This document shows, in pieces, positions 26,001-34,169 of a DNA stretch of 64,000 nucleotides. Under the pieces are notes generated by a model. The model was not told the origin of the DNA and did not search any database. It saw only the letters and a list, made by a program, of their open reading frames with translations. A program made the position numbers and the translations under genes. Positions within the stretch are counted from its first letter, which is position 1. The number at the start of each line of letters is the position of its first letter. Location: the NCBI RefSeq assembly GCF_002245695.1, contig NZ_NOII01000001.1, forward strand, positions 992,001 through 1,056,000. Direction: 5' to 3'. Source of the stretch: Fictibacillus aquaticus (GTDB lineage: Bacteria > Bacillota > Bacilli > Bacillales > Fictibacillaceae).

Positions 26001-26873
26001 TTAAACTTTCCTCGACCGGAGCCGGCTGATCTGTATCTCCAACTGCTTTCTTCGTGATAAGAAGATGCAGGCAGAAATAATCAGCATACCTCCTGCCAGG
26101 GTTTGTGTGTCAGGTATCTCACTCCAAAACAGAAAACCCCACATTGCGTTGAACACGATGCCTATATAGCGCGTCACCTCGACTACGATTACGTTCTCAT
26201 GAGTAAAGGCGCTCGTTAAAAAAAGCTGTCCGAGCAGAGATACGACACCGATGCACACAAGGTAAAACAGCTCCAGCGGCGATGGAACGATAAATGAGTT
26301 CCACATGAACGGCACACTGACGACGGTCGCAGTCGCCAAAAAGTAAAACACGATCTCATACGAATGATGGCGGCTGCTTAAATATCGGATCGAAGTTGCC
26401 GCACATGCCGCAAAAAAGGCGCTGAGTACGCCAACAAAGGCAAACATAGAATACGTTTCGAACTGCTGCGGCTTCACAAGCATCACAGCCCCAAGTATCA
26501 CAGCCGGCAGAACGAACAGCAGCATCTTCGGCAGTTTCTCTTTTAAAAACACTCCGGCAAGCACGACCGCGAAGAACGGTGACATATGCGCCAGTATACT
26601 AGCGTCGGCAAGCGGAATTTTAGATATTGTATAAAAATAGGCGAGCAGGTAAAGCGCGCCAAACACTCCCCTGACCGCAAGCATCGGCCTTCCCGTTTTG
26701 GAAAATGGCATGTTCTTTCTTTTCATAAGAAACAAGATGATGATAGTTCCGATGATGCTTCTGAAAAAGACGGATTCGGCGTAAGGGATTGTCAGGCTGA
26801 CTGCCTTTACGAGTGCGTTCATCACACTGAACACGAGCGATGACAGGATGGCTAATACAACACCGTTCTTCAT
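26001..26873 (-). CDS. EamA family exporter in the metallophore operon (CntI-like)
   Basis: 290-residue ten-helix DMT transporter: two EamA repeats, the first ending at LPKMLLFVLPAVILGAVMLVKP and the second from about residue 145. ATG at 26873 overlaps the TGA of the opine dehydrogenase gene (ATGA), so it is translated with the biosynthetic enzymes. By analogy with the EamA protein CntI of the Pseudomonas pseudopaline locus it should export the newly made metallophore. S. aureus instead uses an MFS exporter, CntE. The substrate is inferred from context. Confidence 0.75.
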   Translation of the reverse strand: MKNGVVLAILSSLVFSVMNALVKAVSLTIPYAESVFFRSIIGTIIILFLMKRKNMPFSKTGRPMLAVRGVFGALYLLAYFYTISKIPLADASILAHMSPFFAVVLAGVFLKEKLPKMLLFVLPAVILGAVMLVKPQQFETYSMFAFVGVLSAFFAACAATSIRYLSSRHHSYEIVFYFLATATVVSVPFMWNSFIVPSPLELFYLVCIGVVSLLGQLFLTSAFTHENVIVVEVTRYIGIVFNAMWGFLFWSEIPDTQTLAGGMLIISACIFLSRRKQLEIQISRLRSRKV

Positions 26874-28168
26874 GTATTGCACATCCTTTCTGATGCGATC
26901 GCCTCAATGTCGTGTGACCAAGTATCTTTAAAGATTTCAAGCGATACTTTATGCTTTCCATAGTGTTTCGCGAAATCATGAATATGCCGTTCATAGCCTT
27001 GCAGTAAGGCTGTAGATTCCGGCATGCTTAGCCCAGCTTTTTGAGCCAGACCGTATATGACTTTAAGTTTCCGGTAATCTTCATGTGGAATGCGGGGAAC
27101 AGTCCATTGTCCCAGCTCGTTTTTACCGATTTTCCGATACGGAACAGCAGAAAATTCAAAGTACCGCCCTCGTTCATCCGGAGCAGAAAACGGATCAATC
27201 AAGATGGATGAGTAACGGATATACAGCAAATACTCCTGCTTCACTTCGTTAAATTCTTTGAATCTCTCAATATCATCGCGGGACAGCGACTCTTCAGGAA
27301 CAGGATAATTGTCATCATTTAAGAACTGCAGCAGGTTCACAGGTTCAGCGCCAAGGTGTTCCACTAAGGAAGAAATCTCTTTCCAAAGCCTCACCATCGA
27401 ACGAATCGTGTACTGCGTGATCGGCCCTTCTGGATACAGCTTGTACATAAACTTTTGATGCGCTGAAACAGGACGCAGAATTTCATTTAACGAAAAATCG
27501 TTTAAAAACAGCGGCGGATGAACGTAGGTCGTAATGTTCTTGCACTCGGCGGTCACCGGATCACGCACAGCTATTCCTTCCACATTGAAGCTTTTTAAAA
27601 AGCGCTGTACGTTTGGCACCATCTTACTCATCTCGTTTGAGCTTCCGATATAAATTCGTTTCTTCAGCGCTTTCGTATAAGCCGAAATGACAGACTCTGA
27701 ATTTGTCAGCTTCGTTGCTCCGTAATATGAGGAAAAGCTGATGACTTCCGGATTGCGCAGGCAGTGGCGCACAAGATCGTTAGAGCCAATGTTCGGAGAG
27801 ATCAGGATCACGGTACGAAGTTTCTGCCAGTCTGCTGCACCAAGCTTCTTTAGTACATCGTGATATTGGTCACACGGCGTGCAGAGGATGAGCGTCTCCC
27901 AGATGTCATCTATATCTTTCGGATTATCGTACAGCCGCTCTATTACAGCTGACCCTGAAAGCCGTCTATCGTGATCGCCTTGTACAGTAAGCTTTACTAT
28001 GTTTTGGCTGTGATGCAGCTCTTCTGCCATACGGGAAGCATGTGAGCCGTGGCGGTTGTAGAGTGCAAGCTTTGTGCTCCACCCCTTCGACAGATGGACA
28101 GCGATTTGAATGGCTGCAGGACCGGCCCCAGCCAATAATGTGTTTCCAAATACATGGTGTTTGCTCAC
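26870..28168 (-). CDS. cntM: Opine metallophore dehydrogenase (staphylopine/pseudopaline dehydrogenase family, CntM-like)
   Basis: 432 residues. Predicted to condense the aminobutyrate-histidine intermediate with a 2-oxo acid and reduce the imine with NAD(P)H, the last biosynthetic step. The N-terminal Rossmann motif LLAGAGPAAIQIAVHL is clear. The segment EVISFSSYYGATK (142-153) and the conserved TYVHPPLFLNDFSL (His217) are family marks. Ala151 appears to align with the position that separates pyruvate users (Asp) from 2-oxoglutarate users (Ala) among characterised enzymes, as I recall it; if so the product resembles pseudopaline. The start is GTG with AAGGGGG upstream, 10 bases after the CntL-like gene. 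Confidence 0.88.
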   Translation of the reverse strand: MSKHHVFGNTLLAGAGPAAIQIAVHLSKGWSTKLALYNRHGSHASRMAEELHHSQNIVKLTVQGDHDRRLSGSAVIERLYDNPKDIDDIWETLILCTPCDQYHDVLKKLGAADWQKLRTVILISPNIGSNDLVRHCLRNPEVISFSSYYGATKLTNSESVISAYTKALKKRIYIGSSNEMSKMVPNVQRFLKSFNVEGIAVRDPVTAECKNITTYVHPPLFLNDFSLNEILRPVSAHQKFMYKLYPEGPITQYTIRSMVRLWKEISSLVEHLGAEPVNLLQFLNDDNYPVPEESLSRDDIERFKEFNEVKQEYLLYIRYSSILIDPFSAPDERGRYFEFSAVPYRKIGKNELGQWTVPRIPHEDYRKLKVIYGLAQKAGLSMPESTALLQGYERHIHDFAKHYGKHKVSLEIFKDTWSHDIEAIASERMCNT

Positions 28169-28178
28169 AAGTTCCCCC

Positions 28179-28988
28179 TTAAATGACTATTGTAGATGTA
28201 TGTATTTTCTTTTTAAGCAAGACGGTGTCATAGATACCTTCTCCGCGTTCCGAACTGGCAACGCTCCAATCGTTAAGATTGTCCCGTTCAAACGGATAAT
28301 TAAAAATAGACTTTAACCCGTTTCCGTACCGCAGGATAATTTTAGCTGAAGGCTGTACTGCTTTACGCAGACCATTCAACACATCTTTCTTGTTATTCAC
28401 TAATGAGGCGATAAAAATATGTGTTGCTTCAGCAGTAAACGGAACCTCGTCTGCTTTCTCACTGGTAAACGTAACGGCTGATTGAAGCCCCGTCAGTTCA
28501 GCCACTTTCCTTCCGAGTATCAAGGCTTCTTGGTCGATATCGATACAGCAGACGGCCGCTCCCTTTTCACTCGCGATCGTCAGTGCCGATATTGGAAATG
28601 CACCTGAACCGATGAATACAACCTTTGAGCTACCATCCACTCCGAATTCCTCCAGCTCGTTTTTTACTGTTGATGCTAGTGTCTCGATATATTCGCTCAC
28701 ATTTAATTCATGGTTGCATGACCGTTTTGACTGATGTTTCTCCATGCTGCACGCTGCACGGACGGATGCGTCACGCACCTTTTCAGAATGAGAAACGATG
28801 AGCTCATCTGTACCCCAGCTATCCCAACGGCTGACGTTATCTTCACATGTCATGAATTGGTGAAGACTGTCCAGCTTCTCCTGCAGCAGATCAAAGCATT
28901 CTTCACATTCTTTTGAAAAAATCAGCAGCTCATTAATCTCATACTCCAGCGTTTTCAATGACAGCAATAATTCAAATCGTTCCTTCAC
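28179..28988 (-). CDS. cntL: Nicotianamine synthase-like aminobutyrate transferase (CntL-like)
   Basis: 269 residues. Predicted to transfer the aminobutyrate group of S-adenosylmethionine to the amine of histidine, the first committed step of opine metallophore synthesis. The SAM-binding fold is marked by VVFIGSGAFPISALTIA near residue 125 and VCCIDIDQEA, both typical of nicotianamine synthases, and a helical N-terminal third is expected in this family. The start is GTG with AGGAGG five bases upstream. No histidine racemase (CntK) lies beside it, so L-histidine may be the substrate. The gene is preceded by a promoter and a Zur-like box. Confidence 0.87.
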   Translation of the reverse strand: MKERFELLLSLKTLEYEINELLIFSKECEECFDLLQEKLDSLHQFMTCEDNVSRWDSWGTDELIVSHSEKVRDASVRAACSMEKHQSKRSCNHELNVSEYIETLASTVKNELEEFGVDGSSKVVFIGSGAFPISALTIASEKGAAVCCIDIDQEALILGRKVAELTGLQSAVTFTSEKADEVPFTAEATHIFIASLVNNKKDVLNGLRKAVQPSAKIILRYGNGLKSIFNYPFERDNLNDWSVASSERGEGIYDTVLLKKKIHTSTIVI

Positions 28989-29009
28989 TTGATCCTCCTT
29001 TTTAATCTT

Positions 29010-29030
29010 AAATCGTAATAATTACGTTTT
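29010..29030. promoter_or_regulatory. Zur-like box upstream of cntL
   Basis: TCGTAATAATTACGT with AT-rich flanks, one mismatch from the Bacillus Zur palindrome TCGTAATnATTACGA. It covers the expected transcription start between the -10 and the ribosome binding site. Confidence 0.78.
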
Positions 29031-29034
29031 AAAC

Positions 29035-29062
29035 TTTATCATCGTCTTTTATTAAACGTCAA
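29035..29062 (-). promoter_or_regulatory. SigA-type promoter of the metallophore operon
   Basis: TTGACG (29057-29062) and GATAAA (29035-29040) with a 16-base spacer; the -10 is weak. The Zur-like box lies immediately downstream. Confidence 0.5.
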
Positions 29063-29111
29063 TCATAAATTGAAAGATAGGTAGAAAGTTTCGGGACTAC
29101 ATCACCGCCAG

Positions 29112-29145
29112 AAAAAAAAGACCAGCGCTATTTTGCGCTAGTCTT
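29112..29145 (-). terminator. Terminator of the response regulator gene
   Basis: AAGACTAGCGC / GCGCTGGTCTT hairpin followed on the minus strand by eight T; it insulates the metallophore operon. Confidence 0.87.
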
Positions 29146-29153
29146 CCTCCAAA

Positions 29154-29807
29154 TTATTCAAACCACCCATTTTTCGTAGCCATGATCGCGGCCTGTGTGC
29201 GGTCATGCAAACATAGCTTGGAAAGAATGCTGCTGACGTGGGTTTTTACCGTTTTTTCTGTGATAAAAAGATCGGCGGCAATTTCTTTGTTCCCTTTGCC
29301 GCGGGTAATTTCACAAAGAACATCCCGCTCCCTTGCCGTCAGCGTCTGGAACAGCCGCTCATCAGGATTCTCTTTTGCCGCTGCGCTTCCCGTAAGTTCG
29401 CTCAGCAGCTGGGTCGTCGCCTCTGGATGCAGCTGCTTGTTCCCCTGATATACTGCCTTGATGCATTTGACCAGTTCATCCGGCTCAATGTCCTTCAGCT
29501 GATACCCTTCCGCTCCTGCTTTTAAAGCAGGCAGCACATGATCTTGATCAGAAAAACTTGTAAGAATGATAATCTTGATTTCTGGGAATCTCGCTTTGAC
29601 CTGCCGTGTCGCTTCAATTCCATCCATGACCGGCATCGTCAAATCCATAAGCAAGATGTCCGGCTTGACTGTTTCGAGCAGGGTAATCGCCTCTTGGCCA
29701 TTCCCCGCCTCAGCTATCACTTCAATTTCTGACTGCGTGCTCAGAAAAAAACGCAGCCCTTTTCGCACCATGTGGTGATCATCCACCAGCATTACGTTAA
29801 TCTTCAT
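29154..29807 (-). CDS. NarL/LuxR-type response regulator (orphan)
   Basis: 217 residues. Receiver domain: DDHH acidic pocket, phospho-acceptor Asp in DILLMDLTMP (about residue 55), Thr in IILTSFSD, Lys in YQLKDI. Output: LuxR helix-turn-helix LTARERDVLCEITRGKGNKEIAADLFITEKTVKTHVSSILSKL. No kinase gene is adjacent. The GAF-kinase at 6.6-8.3 kb belongs to the matching HisKA_3 class and lacks an adjacent regulator, so the two could be partners; the N-terminus resembles B. subtilis YhcZ. Confidence 0.85.
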   Translation of the reverse strand: MKINVMLVDDHHMVRKGLRFFLSTQSEIEVIAEAGNGQEAITLLETVKPDILLMDLTMPVMDGIEATRQVKARFPEIKIIILTSFSDQDHVLPALKAGAEGYQLKDIEPDELVKCIKAVYQGNKQLHPEATTQLLSELTGSAAAKENPDERLFQTLTARERDVLCEITRGKGNKEIAADLFITEKTVKTHVSSILSKLCLHDRTQAAIMATKNGWFE

Positions 29808-29852
29808 TTTTGCTACCTCATATTAGGGAATTTATTACTTATTATACGTCAA

Positions 29853-31358
29853 TTAAAAGGCCCCTGTATAAGGAATCTCCTTTTCGCCGGTTTCTGCGTT
29901 TATAAAAAAGTTTTCTCCATCCTCAATCTCAAAAATGTGGACTCTCACATACTTACCAGTAAGGGACGACAGAATTGTTTCGGTTTTATAAAATTCTAAT
30001 TTCGCTGGGTCCTGGCGTCGTTCTTCTTCAACCAGAGCGAGTGCCTGTTTTTCAGCGTCTGCTTTATTGATCTTAATACCCGCATTTATTTCAGGACCTG
30101 CCTTAATGTATCCATTTAGCATATTAGCCGTCATATCCGTCAGCTCACCGGTCACAGCGTTCAGATGGATGACAACCGCATGACCTGCATCGTACGGCAG
30201 GAAGCTTAATGCCACACTATAGCTGTAAACATCCTCTGTAGAAGAAGAGTTATAGTTCATCCCTTCGTATACCATGCCGTATTTTATTTTGTCACCGAAA
30301 AGTCGGCGAGCATACTCTTCCGCGATCTGTCTTACTTCCTTCTCTTTTTTCAGCTTGCCTGATTCCGTCAGATCACCCTCATTTCTAGCATCCAAAATGT
30401 ATCCAGAATACGCGTTCATCTCCCCCGAATACGTATGATCTTTGTTTTCTATCGTGTACCTGTAGTTTCCAGGTACGTCAGATGATGAAGAGATTCTTGC
30501 TTTTTCAAGACTGACGTCTGCGTTCTTCATCTGAAAAAAAGACTGCAGCCGCTTCTTCATTTCTTTCTGTGACAAAGGCTTCACCATATCAGGCGTCTTA
30601 TGATAGGTGATGTAAAAATAACTTAGTTCATTCATCTTTTTGTAAAACATGTTTAATTCTTTAACATTCAGCAGCTCAAAGTAAGAGCTATACCCATGGT
30701 AGAATACTCTATCTATCTCCTTAACCACTTTTTTAAATTGACCGGTATGCTGTTCCATCTCCTTGTACGCTTTTTCATCCTGATCATTCCACATATTATT
30801 TTGACGGCGATAGACCATAACCTCGATCATTTGAAAATACGTATCTGAGTTCAGTACATGCCAATTATCCATATTTCTTTTTTGTTCTATCCAATTATAA
30901 TTTTCCTCCATTTTTTGCACGTCCTGATTAATTCCGAAATACTCATCGCTCCAAAAATTGATCTGCGGTTTGTCATCGCTTACAACATTGTGAGTCATCT
31001 GTTCAAAAAATTCAGCTGATCTATACAAGTCATTTCTGCCATCAATGATCCGTTCACGTGAATGTGCATAGTCCTGAACCAAAGAAGAAACGATGACGAT
31101 CACTAACAATGCCGCAATTACCTTCATTCTCCTCAGCTTAAATCGCAGCTTCATCTTCTGATCAAGTTCAGCGGTCGGAGCGATTTCCTCTTGAGACGCA
31201 AAATAATCGTGCAAATCACCGCCGCCGATTTCGTAATACTCCCTACAGCTTTGGCAGGTTTTCAAATGTTCGTCTATTTTCTTCATGACGCTCGGCTTCA
31301 GCCCGCCATCTTCATAAAGCGGCTGCAGCTCCTGAATCACATCACAATCATGCTTCAT
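29853..31358 (-). CDS. Anti-sigma factor with zinc-finger and PepSY-like extracellular region
   Basis: 501 residues. The N-terminal cytoplasmic anti-sigma zinc finger is HLKTCQSCREYY (HxxxCxxC), then one membrane segment VIAALLVIVIVSSLVQ near residue 95, then about 390 extracytoplasmic residues. The latter end in repeated modules (GEMNAYSGYILDARNEG; HLNAVTGELTDM; FINAETGEKEIP) typical of PepSY/YcdB-like domains. ATG at 31358 (GGGGGA upstream) overlaps the sigma gene by 11 bases, so the pair is translationally coupled. It should hold the ECF factor inactive until an envelope signal arrives. Confidence 0.82.
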   Translation of the reverse strand: MKHDCDVIQELQPLYEDGGLKPSVMKKIDEHLKTCQSCREYYEIGGGDLHDYFASQEEIAPTAELDQKMKLRFKLRRMKVIAALLVIVIVSSLVQDYAHSRERIIDGRNDLYRSAEFFEQMTHNVVSDDKPQINFWSDEYFGINQDVQKMEENYNWIEQKRNMDNWHVLNSDTYFQMIEVMVYRRQNNMWNDQDEKAYKEMEQHTGQFKKVVKEIDRVFYHGYSSYFELLNVKELNMFYKKMNELSYFYITYHKTPDMVKPLSQKEMKKRLQSFFQMKNADVSLEKARISSSSDVPGNYRYTIENKDHTYSGEMNAYSGYILDARNEGDLTESGKLKKEKEVRQIAEEYARRLFGDKIKYGMVYEGMNYNSSSTEDVYSYSVALSFLPYDAGHAVVIHLNAVTGELTDMTANMLNGYIKAGPEINAGIKINKADAEKQALALVEEERRQDPAKLEFYKTETILSSLTGKYVRVHIFEIEDGENFFINAETGEKEIPYTGAF

Positions 31359-31860
31359 TTTTCTGGTCCCCCTGTGTTTCATGTATGTAGTACTCTTTAA
31401 ATTTTTTCCGTGCCCTAAAGATGCCAACTTTCACTTGTGCTTCTGGCATGTTTAAAATCAGGCCAATCTCACGGTACGTGAAAAGATCCTTGTCACGCAG
31501 CACGATAAGCGTGCGTTCCTTTTCTGTCAACTGGCTTAAGATGTGCTGGATGAACAGTTTCTCGTCTAGTGAACCTTGCTGGTTTTCCGAGTCTGCGTAC
31601 ATCCGTTCCGAGAAATCCGTTTGCTCCTCAAGTGCGCTCGATTTCTTTTGTACATGATCGAGATACGTGTTTCGGGCGATCCGGTACAGCCAAGTCTTGA
31701 TGCTCGCCTCGCCGCGGAAAGACGTGAACATGCGGAACGCTTTTAAAAACGTATCGTGCGTCAGCTCTTCTGCCGTATGCTGATGGAATGTGAGCTGCAA
31801 TAAATAATGAAAAATACTTGTTTTGTAGAGATGATACATCTCCTCCAACGGGTCGTTCAT
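31348..31860 (-). CDS. ECF-type RNA polymerase sigma factor
   Basis: 170 residues. Region 2: LLQLTFHQHTAEELTHDTFLKAFR with FRGEASIKTWLYRIARNTYLDH; region 4: SQLTEKERTLIVLRDKDLFTYREIGLILNM and QVKVGIFRARKKFKE. Both regions are complete. AGAGGAGAG precedes ATG at 31858-31860; longer in-frame starts run into a palindromic repeat. Co-transcribed with its anti-sigma factor. Confidence 0.9.
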   Translation of the reverse strand: MNDPLEEMYHLYKTSIFHYLLQLTFHQHTAEELTHDTFLKAFRMFTSFRGEASIKTWLYRIARNTYLDHVQKKSSALEEQTDFSERMYADSENQQGSLDEKLFIQHILSQLTEKERTLIVLRDKDLFTYREIGLILNMPEAQVKVGIFRARKKFKEYYIHETQGDQKNEA

Positions 31861-31934
31861 AACGTCTCTCCTCTCGCCGGTTAGACAGACGGGCAAGGTA
31901 TATGTAAAGTTACATAAATTAGAAATATATTTTT

Positions 31935-32001
31935 GGGGTAAGGTACCATTTCCAATGAAACCGCCCACTGTGCGGAATCTTCCGAAATGGTACCGTACCC
32001 C
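31935..32001. repeat. GGTACC palindrome family, full element
   Basis: Arms GGGGTAAGGTACCATTTCC and GAAATGGTACCGTACCCC around an inner region of about 30 bases. Located just upstream of the ECF sigma gene and between divergent genes. Confidence 0.75.
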
Positions 32002-32125
32002 CATTTTTATCGGCTAGTATTCACACAATTATCATCCCTTTATCATTTTTCCACTATTGTGTAATTCTTCCTTTCTATTACTATCAATAATAGGCAGAAA
32101 TCTATCATTTACAGGAGGAAGTAAA

Positions 32126-33100
32126 GTGAACTTTATAAAAAAGCGAAAAAAGGCATTCATCTTTTTATTGTTATTCGCAGCTTTTATTTATTTAAATAAT
32201 ACATCTCTCTTTATTAATAACGATGGAGAGGAACCTCTGCTTCTCGCCCACCGGGGGATGGGACAAACGTTCACAATGGAGGGCATTACCGGAGAGACAT
32301 GCACCGCGGAACGAATTTTCAAGCCTGAGCATCCTTATCTCGAAAATACGCTTCCTTCGATGAAGGCCGCGTTTGAGGCGGGAGCTGATGTGGTGGAGCT
32401 GGACGTAAAGCAGACCAAGGACGGGCAGTTCGCAGTGTTTCATGACTGGACTCTGGAGTGCCGGACGAACGGGAAAGGCGTGACAAAAGACTACACGCTT
32501 GCTGAACTGAAGAAACTGGACATCGGCTATGGCTACACGGCAGACAACGGAAAGACATTTCCTTTCCGCGGAAAAGGCGTGGGACAGATGCCATCGCTAG
32601 AAGAGGTTTTTACTGAGTTTCCTGGACACCCTTTTTTGGTACACATTAAAAGCAATGATGCCCAAGAAGGCATAAAGCTCGCTGAACATCTGTCCTCACT
32701 GCCTGAAAAACAACTCAGCAAACTCACCGTTTACGGTGGAGATAAACCTGTTGCGTCGTTGAAAAAAGAAATCCCAGACATGCGCGTGATGTCAATGGCC
32801 ACCTTAAAAAGCTGCATGCTTCCGTATATCGGAACCGGCTGGACAGGCTTTATGCCTGAGGCGTGCAAAGACACCCAGCTGCACATACCTGAAAAATACG
32901 CGCCGTATATGTGGGGCTGGCCGGATAAATTTATTAAGCGCATGGAAAAGGTAAACACAAGGGTCATTGTAGTTGCCGGAGACGGCGGCTGGTCGGAAGG
33001 ATTTGATTCTGCGGAAGATCTTGAACGTCTGCCATCTGACTTCAGTGGGGGGATTTGGACGAACCGGATTGACCGCGTTGCACCTTTGTACAAAAAGTAA
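32126..33100 (+). CDS. Glycerophosphodiester phosphodiesterase, membrane-anchored
   Basis: 324 residues. Hydrolyses glycerophosphodiesters to glycerol 3-phosphate and an alcohol. An N-terminal signal anchor (KKAFIFLLLFAAFIYL) is followed by the GDPD TIM-barrel motifs: LAHRG with catalytic His, ENTLPSMKAAFEAGADVVELDVKQTKDGQ (metal ligands) and VFHDWTL. The start is GTG with GGAGG at seven bases. Probable action at the membrane/cell-wall face on lipid or teichoic acid fragments. Confidence 0.87.
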   Translation: MNFIKKRKKAFIFLLLFAAFIYLNNTSLFINNDGEEPLLLAHRGMGQTFTMEGITGETCTAERIFKPEHPYLENTLPSMKAAFEAGADVVELDVKQTKDGQFAVFHDWTLECRTNGKGVTKDYTLAELKKLDIGYGYTADNGKTFPFRGKGVGQMPSLEEVFTEFPGHPFLVHIKSNDAQEGIKLAEHLSSLPEKQLSKLTVYGGDKPVASLKKEIPDMRVMSMATLKSCMLPYIGTGWTGFMPEACKDTQLHIPEKYAPYMWGWPDKFIKRMEKVNTRVIVVAGDGGWSEGFDSAEDLERLPSDFSGGIWTNRIDRVAPLYKK

Positions 33101-33111
33101 ACAAGGTCATC

Positions 33112-33124
33112 GAGTACCGTACCC
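33112..33124. repeat. GGTACC palindrome family, half element
   Basis: GAGTACCGTACCCC, adjacent to a TATAAT (33130-33135) preceding the Atl gene. Confidence 0.45.
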
Positions 33125-33160
33125 CAGTGGTATAATGAGAGTGACAGGAGTTGACCGAGC

Positions 33161-33496
33161 TTGAACCCATTCACACAAAAAGCAGTTAACATTATACATG
33201 AGATACCGCCAGGCAAAGTAATGACTTACGGCCAGATCGCGGCGTTTGCCGGCAGTCCACGTGGTGCGCGACAAGTGGTTCGCATCCTGCATTCTCTCAG
33301 TGAGAAGCATCATCTGCCTTGGCACCGGGTTATCAATGTCCGCGGTGAGATCGGTTTCAAAGATGAGGAAAGTTTCTTGACGCAAAAGAGTCTCCTCGAA
33401 ACTGAGGGTGTTATCTTCAAGAACAATAATACGGTTGATCTGGAAAAACATCTCTGGCAGCCTGACATGAACGAAAACTTTGATGATGTGATGTGA
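33161..33496 (+). CDS. Alkyltransferase-like (Atl) DNA-binding protein
   Basis: 111 residues matching the C-terminal half of O6-methylguanine-DNA methyltransferase: IPPGKVMTYGQIAAFAGSPRGARQVVRIL with the recognition helix, then LPWHRVINVRGEIG. The active-site Cys of MGMT (PCHR) is replaced by Trp (PWHR), so it cannot dealkylate directly; Atl proteins recognise alkylated bases and recruit nucleotide excision repair. The start is TTG, GGAG ten bases upstream. Confidence 0.85.
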   Translation: MNPFTQKAVNIIHEIPPGKVMTYGQIAAFAGSPRGARQVVRILHSLSEKHHLPWHRVINVRGEIGFKDEESFLTQKSLLETEGVIFKNNNTVDLEKHLWQPDMNENFDDVM

Positions 33497-33501
33497 AATT
33501 A

Positions 33502-33546
33502 TGAAGCTGCTTCCAAGTGTACCATGACTTTGGAGGCAGCTTTTCT
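33502..33546 (+). terminator. Terminator after the Atl gene
   Basis: AAGCTGCTTCCAA / TTGGAGGCAGCTT hairpin followed by T residues. Confidence 0.85.
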
Positions 33547-33612
33547 ATTATTAGATTTAACAAATGTATTTTTATGGTAAAATTTATTGGTAGATAAAAT
33601 GGAGGGATACGA

Positions 33613-34113
33613 TTGCGTAAAAGAAAAAATTTAATGATTTTATGTGTATTGATTCTGTCATTCTTCCTATGCGGCTGTACATTAAGCGAACCTGAAAACA
33701 AGGATTTATTTCAATACAAAGATTCATATATAGGTGACAACTCTGCAATCGGGAACATAGTGAGGCAATTAGCCAACCGTAAACTTTTACAAGGTTTTGA
33801 ACTTCAAACAAAAGAAAAACCATACGGAATAACTTTAAATTATAAATATGTTGAAGGTGTAACAATGGGAGATATAGTCGAAGAGACCATAATTCTCAAT
33901 TCCACCTTTCTCTTTGCGTTAGTTAATAATGCAGACTGGGTAACTTTTCATTTCGGTGACGAAACCCACACTGTTAAACGAGAAAAATTAGAGGCTTGGT
34001 ATGGAAAAAAATTAAACAGTTTCGAAAACGAAAAAGAATTAAGAAAGCTCGTATACGATTTCTTTAATGATAAGAAGAAGATGAATGAATTTTTCAATAC
34101 ACCTTCGGGTTAA
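33613..34113 (+). CDS. Lipoprotein, DUF4825-like
   Basis: 166 residues. Lipoprotein signal MRKRKNLMILCVLILSFFLC with lipobox LCGC. Mature region has DLFQYKDSYIGDNSAIGNIVRQL, resembling the DUF4825 family of Bacillus lipoproteins. GGAGGG precedes the TTG start. Extracellular membrane-attached; role unknown. Confidence 0.65.
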   Translation: MRKRKNLMILCVLILSFFLCGCTLSEPENKDLFQYKDSYIGDNSAIGNIVRQLANRKLLQGFELQTKEKPYGITLNYKYVEGVTMGDIVEETIILNSTFLFALVNNADWVTFHFGDETHTVKREKLEAWYGKKLNSFENEKELRKLVYDFFNDKKKMNEFFNTPSG

Positions 34114-34120
34114 AACCAAC

Positions 34121-34163
34121 GGGGTCCGGTACCTTTTCGCCATTTGAAAAGGTACCGGACCCC
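34121..34163. repeat. GGTACC palindrome family, GGACCCC subtype, perfect hairpin
   Basis: Perfect 18-bp inverted repeat: GGGGTCCGGTACCTTTTC, seven-base loop, GAAAAGGTACCGGACCCC. It separates the lipoprotein gene from the LacI-type gene and may also terminate transcription. Confidence 0.85.
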
Positions 34164-34169
34164 GGCTAG

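Noticed and set aside
25965-29030. Fur or PerR box instead of Zur
   Set aside because: The half-site is TCGTAAT rather than the TGATAAT or TTATAAT of Fur and PerR, so Zur fits best.
32004-33451. Overlapping opposite-strand frames in the GDPD region
   Set aside because: They lack ribosome binding sites and recognised domains; shadows of the real gene.
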